Shown here: one piece after another, positions 8,861 through 18,408 of the stretch
How positions within the stretch are numbered: position 1 is the stretch's first letter
How the letters are laid out: each line of letters opens with the position of its first letter
Assembly: GCF_017639205.1 (NCBI RefSeq)
Contig: NZ_CP071139.1
Span: forward strand, 806,001 to 870,000
Direction of reading: 5' to 3'
DNA length: 64,000 nucleotides
DNA from: Streptomyces nojiriensis
GTDB lineage: Bacteria; Actinomycetota; Actinomycetes; Streptomycetales; Streptomycetaceae
The notes under the pieces: model-generated
Database searches by the model: none
What the model was told of the DNA's origin: nothing
What the model saw: only the letters and a program-made list of their open reading frames with translations
Translations under genes and position numbers: made by a program

Positions 8861-9589
8861 CTACACCGCTGCGGCGGCGGGCCCCTGCGCGGCCCTGGCC
8901 TGCTGCATGGCCGTCAGCCTGCGGACGAAGAGCACCGCGAGGACGGCGGCCACGATGTCGAGGACGTCGCCGACCAGCATCGTGGTGGCCGCGTCGCGCG
9001 CGGCGCCGGGGCTCTGGGCACGGCTGTAGGACATGCCCCCGTACCAGCCCAGGAGCCGGGACAGGACGAAGGTGCCCCACCACAGGTTGACCAGGGTCAA
9101 CGAGAACCTCCGGTAGCCCGCGTCATCCCCGTAGGGGGTGCTCGACCCCCAGGTCTTCACCGCGATCCGGTACGGAAGCCAGAAGTTGGCGAGCGGTACG
9201 AACCAGGCACCGATCGCCCAGCCGCCCGCGAGCTTGTCCGCGCCCGGCGCGAACACCTCGGCGTTCGTGCGCACCCGGTGGAACCAGATGATGAAGACGA
9301 TGCCCGTCACGAACAGGGCGTTGCCCTGGATCGTGCCGACCAGGCCGGTCAGTCGCGCGCCGCGGTCCAGCTCGGCATCGCTGACCGCGGCGGGATCCGT
9401 GAGGAGTCCCTCCATGAGCGCGCGGGTGTTCCAGTCGGCGTACACGGCGTAGCAGGCGATCCCGATGACCAGCGCGAACAACGCGGCCAGTGCGATGGCC
9501 AGGCCTACGGGCGCACGCAGCCGCGCGCCCTTCCCGTCGAGCGCGGCATACGGGGACGGAGCCGGCGGACCGACCGGAGCAACGGACAT
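8861..9589 (-). CDS. DUF4328-type membrane protein
   Basis: This 242-residue membrane protein has about five predicted hydrophobic segments (for example LAIALAALFALVIGIACYAV and ALFVTGIVFIIWF). It also carries the WFHRVRTNAE and GWAIGAWFVPLANFWLPY signatures of the DUF4328 family. ATG at 9589 follows GGGGG at a good distance; a GTG at 9604 is less likely. Function is not known. It converges on the LysR gene, with only 13 bp between the stops. Confidence 0.85.
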   Translation of the reverse strand: MSVAPVGPPAPSPYAALDGKGARLRAPVGLAIALAALFALVIGIACYAVYADWNTRALMEGLLTDPAAVSDAELDRGARLTGLVGTIQGNALFVTGIVFIIWFHRVRTNAEVFAPGADKLAGGWAIGAWFVPLANFWLPYRIAVKTWGSSTPYGDDAGYRRFSLTLVNLWWGTFVLSRLLGWYGGMSYSRAQSPGAARDAATTMLVGDVLDIVAAVLAVLFVRRLTAMQQARAAQGPAAAAV

Positions 9590-9864
9590 GCTGAGAACCC
9601 CCACGGGTACAGGACACGAAAAGGACCCGCCGGACAGGGCGGGCCAGGGAGGAACCTACGGCAGGGGGGCCGCCCGCGTCACGCTGGTTTCCCCAGGTCA
9701 GACAGGACCCATCAACACGACGACCATCGGGAACCGGTCATACCCCCGGGACCGTGCGCCGTGGCCGGCCACTCCCGAGCGCCCGGCAACCATTTCGGCC
9801 CGGCGCGGGTCCTCGATACCGGGCTCCGTGCGGGGCCGCCGTACGCGAGGGGTGGAGGGGCGTC

Positions 9865-10200
9865 ATGGGGGTCCGCAGGGTGGTGAAGGGCGTCGGCGAG
9901 TTCCTGATCGAGGCCGTGGGGGAAACCGTCGGCGAGGCGATCCTGAACCTGCTCGCCTGCGCCCTGCTCGGCGGCCTGGTTCTGATCGCCTACGCGATCT
10001 GGTCCTTCAGCCCGCGCTTGACCATCGCGGGGGCCGGACTGCTCAGTCTCTTCCTCGCCCACGGCGCCTGGCAGACCTTCCGCGGCCCCGCGAAGGGTCG
10101 TCGTCGGGGCCTCGCCGCCCTGACCACGGCCGGCTTCGCCCTGACTGCGGGGACGGCCGTCTTCCTGTTGTTCTACGCGACCGGCTGCGACTGCCTCTGA
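9865..10200 (+). CDS. small membrane protein of unknown function
   Basis: The 111-residue protein has an amphipathic N-terminus (VVKGVGEFLIEAVGETVGEA), then three hydrophobic segments of about 18-20 residues, and ends in CDCL. ATG 9865 is preceded by GGAGGGG (9854-9860). I do not recognise a named family. It stands alone between a divergent membrane-protein gene and the nitrobindin-like gene. Confidence 0.75.
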   Translation: MGVRRVVKGVGEFLIEAVGETVGEAILNLLACALLGGLVLIAYAIWSFSPRLTIAGAGLLSLFLAHGAWQTFRGPAKGRRRGLAALTTAGFALTAGTAVFLLFYATGCDCL

Positions 10201-10336
10201 CCGCGCTCGGCTCCCCGCACGCCGGGCCGGGTGCGGTCGAGGCGTTCCCGGGCGTCGTTCCGGTGCTTCCCTCACTGGTCGAGCGCAGCCCTTAAGCTGC
10301 GGGAATCGGCGGTACTCGCAGACAGACAAGGTGAAC

Positions 10337-10879
10337 ATGTTCGAGCCGGTGCAGGAAAATCCCTACCCTGACAGCCACGTCCTCGGCGAGGGCCCCGAGC
10401 CGCACCCGCTGCTGCGGCCCGTACTGCCCCTGCTGGGGCGCTGGCACGGCCGGGGGCAGGGCGAGTACCCGACCCTCGAGAAGGACTTCCGCTACGAGCA
10501 GGAGATCACCTTCAGCCACGACGGCCGCCCCTTCCTGCGCTACGAGGCCCGCGCGTGGCTGATCGACGGGTCCGGGGCGCCCGTGCGGCCCGCGAGCCGT
10601 GAGGCCGGATGGTGGCGGGTGACTCCCGACGCCGTGCTCGAGGTCGTGCTCGCCCACCCCACGGGCGTCGTCGAGACGTACGTCGGGCGGGTGTCCGGTC
10701 CGGAGATCGAGATCGAGACCAAGGACGTGGCGCTGACCCCGCTGGCCAAGGAGGTCACCGGCACACGGCGGCACTACACGGTCGAGAACGACGGGATGAC
10801 CGTCGTCCACGACATGGCCGCCGTGGGACAGCCCCTGCAGCACCACCTCACGACGCACCTGCGGCGGCGCCCGTCGTAG
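10337..10879 (+). CDS. nitrobindin-like heme-binding beta-barrel protein (DUF1794/FABP-like)
   Basis: The 180-residue protein starts with the loop GRWHGRGQGEYPT. It then shows the alternating strands of a ten-stranded barrel and a C-terminal LQHHLTTHLRR where the proximal heme His usually lies. These are hallmarks of the bacterial nitrobindin/THAP4-like group, which bind ferric heme and react with nitric oxide or peroxynitrite. The ATG at 10337 follows AGG at a better distance than the in-frame GTG at 10331. Confidence 0.85.
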   Translation: MFEPVQENPYPDSHVLGEGPEPHPLLRPVLPLLGRWHGRGQGEYPTLEKDFRYEQEITFSHDGRPFLRYEARAWLIDGSGAPVRPASREAGWWRVTPDAVLEVVLAHPTGVVETYVGRVSGPEIEIETKDVALTPLAKEVTGTRRHYTVENDGMTVVHDMAAVGQPLQHHLTTHLRRRPS

Positions 10880-10996
10880 GCGGCGTCTGCGGGAGATCAC
10901 CCGGGTGCCCCGGCACGGGCTGCGGATGCTGCGGACCGCGCCGTCGCATAGTCGGTGACAGGCCGGAGCCGAAGGCCGTGACCGTGGGGAGTGACC

Positions 10997-11797
10997 GTGG
11001 TGGATGTGGAACGACGCTCCGCGCTGGCGGGCCTGCTGTGCGCGGGGTTCGCCGGGCTCGCGGGACTCGCCGGGTTCGCAGCCTCCTCCCCCGCCGCGGC
11101 CGCGGCGGGGCGAGCCGCCCGGGCCGCCGCCGGTCCCCGTCCGCCGGCCTCGCTGCTCGGTGACGAGATCCGCCGGCTCCCCACCACCCGCAAGGTCCTG
11201 GCCCTCACCTTCAACGCCGCCTGGGACGTCGACGGGATCGACACGGTGCTGGCCGAACTGCGCCGGCGGAAACTGCCCGCCACCTTCTTCCCGACCGGCG
11301 AGTTCGCCGAGGCCCACCCCGCGGCGGTGCGCTCCATCGCCGACGCGGGGCACGGGCTCGGCAACCACTCGTACAGCCACCCCTACTTCGACGACCTCAG
11401 CACCGCCGAGCGGGCCGACGAGGTACGCGAAGCCGACGCGGCCATCCGGGCGGCGTCCGGGACCGAGCCCCTGCCGTTCTTCCGGTTCCCCTACAGCTCC
11501 ACCACTGCGGAGTCCATCGCCGACGTCAACGACCTGGGCTACGCGGTGGTCGAGTTCAGCACCGACACGAACGGCTACCTCGGCCCGCAGGGCGGCATGA
11601 GCGTGGACAAGGCCGTGGAACGGGCCGTCGACGCCTTCGCTCCCGGGGCGATCATCCAGATGCACGTCGGCGGCAACGGCTCCGGCGTCGTCCTCGACGC
11701 CGAAGCCCTTCCCCTGATCGTCGACGCCGCGGTGGCCGAGGGCTACGAGGTCATCGACCTGCGCCGGTTCCTCGAACCCGCGGCGGAGGTCCGGTGA
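10997..11797 (+). CDS. exported polysaccharide deacetylase-like protein (CE4 fold) with altered motif 1
   Basis: An N-terminal ERRSALAGL followed by a long Ala-rich hydrophobic stretch is a likely Tat or Sec signal. The NodB-type domain follows: motif 2 is GNHSYSHPYF (the H-x3-H metal ligands) and motif 3 is RFPYSS. Motif 1 reads LALTFNAAWD where most CE4 enzymes have TFDDGP, so the usual catalytic-base and metal Asp pair is replaced by Asn-Ala. The later Asp of AAWD may compensate. Candidate GTG starts lie at 10991, 10997 and 11000 behind GGGGA. Its 3' end overlaps the convergent antiporter gene by 47 bp. The likely substrate is cell-wall glycan, if it is active at all. Confidence 0.88.
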   Translation: MVDVERRSALAGLLCAGFAGLAGLAGFAASSPAAAAAGRAARAAAGPRPPASLLGDEIRRLPTTRKVLALTFNAAWDVDGIDTVLAELRRRKLPATFFPTGEFAEAHPAAVRSIADAGHGLGNHSYSHPYFDDLSTAERADEVREADAAIRAASGTEPLPFFRFPYSSTTAESIADVNDLGYAVVEFSTDTNGYLGPQGGMSVDKAVERAVDAFAPGAIIQMHVGGNGSGVVLDAEALPLIVDAAVAEGYEVIDLRRFLEPAAEVR

Positions 11798-13100
11798 CGG
11801 TCGCCGTCCTGAGGCGGTCCGCGGCCTTCGCCAGCCGGTGGCCCGCGATCTGACAGGTCACCAGGGAGACGAGGACCAGGACCACGAAGAACCGGTCGCC
11901 CACGAGTTCCGCCTGACGGGTGACTCCGGCGAGCACGATGCCGATCGTGCCCCGGGCGTTGAGGGCGAAGGCGAGGGACGCGGAGAAGAGCGGGTCCTCT
12001 CCGGCCAGGCGGGCCGCGGCCCAGATGCTGATCGTCTTGATGCCGCAGGCGAGCGTCAGGAACCACAGGAAGAACAGCGGGTCGAAGGCGCGGACCAGGT
12101 CCAGGCGCATGCCGACCAGGACGAAGAAGACGGGGATGAAGAACGCCGTCGAGAACTGCCGGATGGCCGCCCATACGGCCGGTCCGGCTTCGGCGGCCGA
12201 CCCCTCCTCGGCCGCCGCCTGGTCGCCGCGGGCGGCACAGATGCCGGCCATCAGCGCGCCGAACACCGCGTTGATGCCGAGGCCCAGGCACAGCAGCACC
12301 ATGACGCACAGGAAGATCAGCCGGAAGGCGACCGGGCTCTGCCGGGCGACGATGTTGGCGCGATGCCCGGCCAGTCGGGTGAAGAGGCGGGCGCCCCAGG
12401 TCAGGCTCGCGGCGAAGAACAGCAGGCTGACGGCGGTGAAGTACACGGCCGTCGGCGCGACCGCGGTGGTGCCGATCACGTCCCACAGGCCGGTCGAGTG
12501 GCCGGTGCCGGAGCGGGCGAGGCCGAGGACCACGGCGAGGACGACGTAGAGGATGACGTCCTCGATCACGGCGACCATCAGGACGATCCGGCCGAAGGCG
12601 GTGTCCATGATCCCCAGGTCCATCATGATGCGGGAGATGACCGGGATGGCCGCGACCGCCATCGCCAGTCCCACGACGAGGGCTGTGGTCACCGTGGAAC
12701 CCCGGGGGCCCGCGAACACGCCCGGGACCAGTGCCGCGAGGGCCGCGCCGGCCGCGAAGGGCACCACCAGTCCGGCCGCCGCGACGATCGCCCCCGTACG
12801 GCGTTCCCGGCCGCCCGCCCGGATCCGTAGCTCCGCGCCGGCCAGGAACATCAGCAGTAACTGGCCCATTTGGTAGATCGCGTCCAGGGCGCTGGCCACC
12901 GGACCGGAAGCGGGGAACAGGGCTGCCCTGGCCCCGGGGACGACCAGCCCGAGGAGCGAGGGGCCCAGCAGGATGCCTGCGACGACCTCGCCGATGACCG
13001 GCGGTTGGCGCAGGGCACCGAAGAGGAAGCCGCATCCGTGGGCGGCGGCGCAGATCAGGGCGAGTGCCGCCAGCAGCCGGATCGTGTCGGTCGCCGTCAT
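11751..13100 (-). CDS. monovalent cation/proton antiporter (CPA2 family)
   Basis: The 449-residue integral membrane protein has about 11-13 hydrophobic segments. CPA2/KefB-like landmarks are QPPVIGEVVAGILLGPSLLG near the N-terminus, GQLLLMFLAGAELR, AVAAIPVISRIM, IEDVILYVV and FALNARGTIGIVLAG. No RCK/TrkA-N domain is attached, and the C-terminus is short. It probably exchanges Na+ or K+ for protons across the membrane. ATG at 13100 lies just behind AAAGGAACGAGG. Confidence 0.92.
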   Translation of the reverse strand: MTATDTIRLLAALALICAAAHGCGFLFGALRQPPVIGEVVAGILLGPSLLGLVVPGARAALFPASGPVASALDAIYQMGQLLLMFLAGAELRIRAGGRERRTGAIVAAAGLVVPFAAGAALAALVPGVFAGPRGSTVTTALVVGLAMAVAAIPVISRIMMDLGIMDTAFGRIVLMVAVIEDVILYVVLAVVLGLARSGTGHSTGLWDVIGTTAVAPTAVYFTAVSLLFFAASLTWGARLFTRLAGHRANIVARQSPVAFRLIFLCVMVLLCLGLGINAVFGALMAGICAARGDQAAAEEGSAAEAGPAVWAAIRQFSTAFFIPVFFVLVGMRLDLVRAFDPLFFLWFLTLACGIKTISIWAAARLAGEDPLFSASLAFALNARGTIGIVLAGVTRQAELVGDRFFVVLVLVSLVTCQIAGHRLAKAADRLRTATVTGPPPRVRGTGAGR

Positions 13101-13223
13101 CCTCGTTCCTTTCGCAGGAGTCGCGGGAGGTGCGGGAGGTGCGGGGGGGTGCGGGGCCTGGGCTCGAGGGGCCGCGTACCGCTACCCCTGACACGTCGGC
13201 ACGAGGGCGCGCCGTTCAGCGGA

Positions 13224-13259
13224 CGGTTCGGTGGGCGGTTCGGTGGGCGGTTCGGTGGG
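13224..13259. repeat. three perfect tandem copies of a 12-bp unit
   Basis: The unit CGGTTCGGTGGG occurs three times without mismatch, in the divergent region between the antiporter gene and the DsbA-like lipoprotein gene. Confidence 0.9.
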
Positions 13260-13331
13260 CGGAGAATACGGTGCGCGCCTGGGCCGCCGACCACGTACTG
13301 TCTCCCTGTCGATCACGGGGAGAGGACATTC

Positions 13332-14048
13332 ATGCAGGTCAGATCCAGACGCGGCTTCCTGGTCGCGGCTGCGGCCATCACCGCCTCGGCGTCCGTCGGC
13401 GCCTGCCGCAGCCGGAACGAGGGGAGCGGCGGGGGCGACGACCCGCTCGACGTCTCGGCGAGCGCGCATCTGCCCGCGGCCCCGGAGTCCCTGGCCGCCG
13501 ACGGCACCACCATCGTGCTCGGCGACCCGGGCGCTCCTCTGGCAGTCCGGCTGTACGAGGACATGAGCTGCCCGGCCTGCGCCGAGTTCGAGACGGAGGG
13601 CACCGCCCCGTACCTGAAGCGCGCGGCCCGCAACGGAGCGCTGCAGCTGCAGTTCACGCTGGGGTCCTTCCTCGGCCCGGGATCGAAGTTCGCGGCGAAC
13701 GCCCTGCGCGCCGCCCTGGATCAGCACAAGTTCGCCGACTACCACGACCTGCTGTACCGCGAACAGAGCAGGGTGCGGAAGTCCGGGGGCTTCACGCGGG
13801 ACCGGTTGCTGGGAATGGCCATCATGATTCCGGGCCTGCGCGGCCCGGAGTTCGACGCGGCCGTGCTGGAGACGAAGCACCGGGACTTCGTCGAAGCCGC
13901 CGACGAGGTGCTCCGCAAGTCACCCGTCCAGGGAACCCCCGCCATGGCGATCGGCGGCGTCCTCGTCCCGTCGGACAGCCACGCGCTGTTCACCGATCGC
14001 AGCCGCCTCTACCGGCGCCTCAAGAAGGCGACCCGGGCCGAGGAGTAG
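13332..14048 (+). CDS. DsbA-like thioredoxin-fold lipoprotein (Tat signal)
   Basis: The 238-residue protein begins SRRGFLVAAAAI and continues to the lipobox SVGAC, a twin-arginine lipoprotein signal. The mature part is a DsbA fold: MSCPACAEFE with a C-x-x-C active site near residue 80, a helical insert, and the cis-proline loop QGTPAMAI near residue 200. Such proteins form or reshuffle disulfides outside the membrane. ATG 13332 follows GGGGAGAGGA. The gene is divergent from the antiporter and just upstream of the ECF sigma factor. Confidence 0.93.
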   Translation: MQVRSRRGFLVAAAAITASASVGACRSRNEGSGGGDDPLDVSASAHLPAAPESLAADGTTIVLGDPGAPLAVRLYEDMSCPACAEFETEGTAPYLKRAARNGALQLQFTLGSFLGPGSKFAANALRAALDQHKFADYHDLLYREQSRVRKSGGFTRDRLLGMAIMIPGLRGPEFDAAVLETKHRDFVEAADEVLRKSPVQGTPAMAIGGVLVPSDSHALFTDRSRLYRRLKKATRAEE

Positions 14049-14170
14049 GCGGGGCCGCCGAGGCGGAAGGGGCAGCTCCGGCTCCTCAACCCTCGCACCG
14101 ACGACGCCCGTTGTCCGGTCGGTTATCGTCCGACTCGGCACTGACGGACCGGATCACGGGGATGTGACGG

Positions 14171-15064
14171 GTGAGCGAGAAGGAAGTTCTGGCACGGCGC
14201 TTCGAAGAGCACCGCTCCCACCTGCGGGCGGTGGCCTACCGGATGCTGGGCTCGCTCAGCGAGGCGGAGGACGCCGTACAGGAGGCCTGGCTGAAGCTGA
14301 ACCGCTCCGACGCAACGGCGGTGGAGAACCTGGGCGGCTGGCTGACCACCGTCGTCGGCCGGGTGTGTCTGGACATGCTGCGCTCGCGCGGCACCCGGCG
14401 CGAGGATCCGCTGCACGATCAGGACGGGCAGGTCCGCCTGCCCGACCCGATCGTCAGCCGCGCGGACGGGCTCGACCCCGAGCAGGAGATCCTGCTGGCC
14501 GACTCGGTCGGCATCGCACTGATGGTCGTCCTGGACACCCTGGCTCCCGCCGAGCGCCTGGCCTTCGTCCTGCACGACCTGTTCGCCGTGCCCTTCGACG
14601 AGATCGCCCCCGTACTCGGGCGTTCCGCCGCCACGACCCGGCAGCTCGCGAGCCGGGCCCGCCGCCGCGTCCAGGGCGCGGCGCCCGCGCCGGACCCCGA
14701 CCGGGCCCGGCTGCGCGCGATCGTCGACGCCTTCCTCACCGCCTCGCGCGGCGGGGACTTCGACGCCCTCGTCGCGGTCCTCGACCCCGATGTGGTGGCC
14801 CGCTCCGACGGCGGCACATTGCGCCCGTCGCTGCTCCGGCGCGGCGCGGCCGAGGTCGCCTCCCAGGCGATCGCCTTCGCCCGGTTCGCCGAGGCCGCCC
14901 GCGCGGCACTGGTCAACGGGGTCCCCGGGGTCGTCGCGATGGCGGAAGGCCGGCCGCTGTCGGTCATGGCGTTCACCATCCGGGACGGCAGGATCACCGC
15001 GCTCGACATCCTGACCGACCCCGAGCGTCTGGCGCGCATCGACCCGAGCGTCCTCGACGGCTGA
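14171..15064 (+). CDS. ECF sigma factor with C-terminal SnoaL-like domain (ECF41/SigJ type)
   Basis: The 297-residue protein has sigma region 2 (RMLGSLSEAEDAVQEAWL, then LGGWLTTVVGRVCLDMLRS) and region 4 (ERLAFVLHDLFAVPFDEIAPVLG). A SnoaL-like C-terminal domain spans residues 185-297. ECF41 proteins lack a separate anti-sigma factor; the C-terminal extension regulates them through conserved motifs. Here those appear as SDGGT and TDPERLA. No anti-sigma gene is adjacent. An ECF41-like promoter sits upstream of the oxidoreductase at 16719, which is therefore a likely target. The GTG start is behind GGGGATG. Confidence 0.93.
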   Translation: MSEKEVLARRFEEHRSHLRAVAYRMLGSLSEAEDAVQEAWLKLNRSDATAVENLGGWLTTVVGRVCLDMLRSRGTRREDPLHDQDGQVRLPDPIVSRADGLDPEQEILLADSVGIALMVVLDTLAPAERLAFVLHDLFAVPFDEIAPVLGRSAATTRQLASRARRRVQGAAPAPDPDRARLRAIVDAFLTASRGGDFDALVAVLDPDVVARSDGGTLRPSLLRRGAAEVASQAIAFARFAEAARAALVNGVPGVVAMAEGRPLSVMAFTIRDGRITALDILTDPERLARIDPSVLDG

Positions 15065-15077
15065 GCCACCGGCAGGC

Positions 15078-15119
15078 ACCGTACGGAGCCGGGCCCGACC
15101 GGACCCGGCTCCGTACGGT
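15078..15119. terminator. 16-bp perfect hairpin between convergent genes
   Basis: The 16-base arm at 15078-15093 (starts ACCGTACGG) pairs perfectly with 15104-15119 around a 10-base loop. It lies between the sigma factor stop and the Rox-like gene stop, so it can end both transcripts. Confidence 0.85.
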
Positions 15120-15132
15120 CCGTGCGCCGCGC

Positions 15133-16647
<1,515 letters not shown>

Positions 16648-16655
16648 TCACACCC

Positions 16656-16682
16656 TGTCACAACGCGGGAGGGTGCGGTGTC
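16656..16682 (+). promoter_or_regulatory. ECF41-type promoter
   Basis: TGTCACA at 16656-16662 is followed after exactly 16 bases by TGTC at 16679-16682. The ECF41 signature described for the family is TGTCACA-N16-CGTC, so only one base differs. It lies 36 bp before the oxidoreductase start, and an ECF41 sigma gene lies nearby. Confidence 0.6.
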
Positions 16683-16718
16683 TTGATGTCGAACCGCTCA
16701 AGACGAAGGAGAAGCACC

Positions 16719-17927
16719 ATGACCCAGCACACCGAAGTGGTCGTGATCGGCGGCGGATACGCAGGTGTCATGGCGGCCAACCGCCTGACGCAGCGGGACG
16801 CGGTGACGGTGACCCTGGTCAACCCGCGTGCGACGTTCGTGGAGCGGATCCGCCTGCACCAGCTGGCGGCCGGAACCGACGACGCGGTGGTCGAGTACCG
16901 CGAGGTCCTGGCCGAGGGCGTCCGGCTGGTCGTGGACACCGTGACCCGGATCGACGCGGGCGGGCGCGCCCTGGAACTGGCGGGCGGCGGCACGGTCGGT
17001 TACGACTACCTGGTCTACGCGGTGGGCAGCGGCAGCGCCGACCCGAGCGTGCCCGGGGCCGCCGAGTTCGCGTACCCGATCACCACCCTGGAGGAGGCGC
17101 AGCGGCTGCGGCCGGTCCTCGACGCCGCCGCCCCCACGGCGGCGGTGACGGTGGTCGGGGCGGGTCCGACCGGTATCGAGACCGCCGCCGAACTGGCGGA
17201 GCGGGGCCGCCGCGTGACGCTGGTCTGCGGTGGAGTGCTCGGCCCCTACCTGCACGGCCGGGGCCGCCGCTCGGTCGCCGGACGGCTGGCCAGGCTCGGG
17301 GTGACCGTGCTCGACGGCCCCGGGACGAAGGTGACGGCGGTGACCCGCGATGCGGTGGAGCTCGCCGACGGCCGCGAGGTGCCGAGCGCGGTGACCATCT
17401 GGACCGCCGGCTTCGGCGTGCCGGACCTGGCCGTGCGCAGCGGGCTGAGCACCGACGCCCTGGGCCGCCTGCTCACGGATGAGACGCTGACGAGCGTGGA
17501 CGACGAACGCGTCGTCGCGGCGGGCGACTCGGCGGCGCCGTCGGACCTGCCGCTGCGGATGAGCTGCCAGGCCGCGATGCCCCTGGGCGCGCGGGCCGCC
17601 GATACGGTGCTCAGCCGGATCGACGGAGAGCGGCCCTCGACCCTCAACCAGGTGTTCGCCGGACAGTGCATCAGCCTGGGCCGGGGCGCAGGCATCTTCC
17701 AGTTCGCCCACAAGAACGACGTGGCGCTGTGGTTCCACATCGCCGGTCGGCCCGGCGCGAAGCTCAAGGAGCTCGTGTGCAAGGGCACCGTCAAGCACCT
17801 GGCCGACGAGGCGGGCAAGCCCGGTTCGTACGGCCTGCACCGCATCTCGGGAGGGGACCAGCGCGGGCGGCGGCTGCGGGCCGAGGGCGGCGCGGCGGCG
17901 GCCGCCACCGAGCGGCGACCGGTCTGA
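16719..17927 (+). CDS. NAD(P)/FAD-dependent oxidoreductase, likely ECF41 target
   Basis: The 402-residue two-dinucleotide-binding-domain flavoprotein has an FAD site (VVVIGGGYAGVMAANRL), an NAD(P) site (VTVVGAGPTGIETAAEL), and the ATG/GD motifs (IWTAGFG, VVAAGDSAAP). It resembles NDH-2/AIF-like dehydrogenases. ECF41 loci typically carry a carboxymuconolactone decarboxylase, an oxidoreductase or an epimerase as target; this fits the oxidoreductase role. The start ATG follows AAGGAGAAG. The last 20 residues are low-complexity Ala/Arg. Confidence 0.92.
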   Translation: MTQHTEVVVIGGGYAGVMAANRLTQRDAVTVTLVNPRATFVERIRLHQLAAGTDDAVVEYREVLAEGVRLVVDTVTRIDAGGRALELAGGGTVGYDYLVYAVGSGSADPSVPGAAEFAYPITTLEEAQRLRPVLDAAAPTAAVTVVGAGPTGIETAAELAERGRRVTLVCGGVLGPYLHGRGRRSVAGRLARLGVTVLDGPGTKVTAVTRDAVELADGREVPSAVTIWTAGFGVPDLAVRSGLSTDALGRLLTDETLTSVDDERVVAAGDSAAPSDLPLRMSCQAAMPLGARAADTVLSRIDGERPSTLNQVFAGQCISLGRGAGIFQFAHKNDVALWFHIAGRPGAKLKELVCKGTVKHLADEAGKPGSYGLHRISGGDQRGRRLRAEGGAAAAATERRPV

Positions 17928-18037
17928 CACGGGGGAGGACGCGTCCCGCGCCGGACGTGACCGAGGGCGCCGTGCCCGCCGTCCACGCGAGGCGGTGCCC
18001 CCCGAGACGGGAGGCGCGATGTCGGGTTCTGTGGGCT

Positions 18038-18056
18038 CCCGGGAGGAACTCCCGGG
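18038..18056 (+). terminator. hairpin after the oxidoreductase gene
   Basis: CCCGGGAG (18038-18045) pairs with CTCCCGGG (18049-18056) around GAA; flanking G and C runs may extend the stem. Confidence 0.6.
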
Positions 18057-18124
18057 CCCCGAACCGCCTTCAGTGGTGTTCCGGCGCGCTCCGCACCCTC
18101 GGCACCTCACAGGTCGTGACCGAG

Positions 18125-18156
18125 GGAATTCACCAGGTAGTAATTAGGTGAATTCC
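18125..18156. promoter_or_regulatory. 10-bp inverted repeat upstream of the protease gene
   Basis: GGAATTCACC (18125-18134) and GGTGAATTCC (18147-18156) are exact inverted repeats with a 12-base A/T-rich spacer. No T-run follows, and it lies 250 bp before the gene, so a protein-binding operator seems more likely than a terminator. Confidence 0.45.
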
Positions 18157-18408
18157 TGACTGAATTCCCGTCAACAAGGCTCCGGTTCATATCTCGATTC
18201 GGTAACAAAGCATCCGGAAAGGACTGGACCATTCGGGCGCGACGCGCGTAACTCACCTTGTTTTATTGCGAGTTGAGTGTTCGTCAAATCAGGCCGACAG
18301 GTAACGGAATGATTTCTCGGAGCGCGCCCCTGTTTGTCCGAATTCTCCTCCGCATTCGTCTGGCAGGCTTCCGCGCACCCAGTCTTCCGACAATGATTTG
18401 AGGTGCCC

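Larger units (their letters stand above)
17928..18408. other. 481-bp intergenic region, locally A/T-rich, before the metalloprotease gene
   Basis: No gene is supported here. It contains the terminator-like hairpin at 18038-18056 and the inverted repeat at 18125-18156. From 18120 to 18400 the A/T content is clearly higher than around it, with GAATTC three times. This looks like a regulatory region for the protease gene. Confidence 0.6.

Noticed and set aside
14100..14170. ECF41 promoter in front of the sigma gene itself
   Set aside because: No TGTCACA is present; TGTCCGG near 14111 does not have the right spacing to CGTC.
18260..18310. TTGAGT or TTGCGA as -35 of the protease promoter
   Set aside because: No acceptable -10 hexamer lies 16-18 bp downstream.
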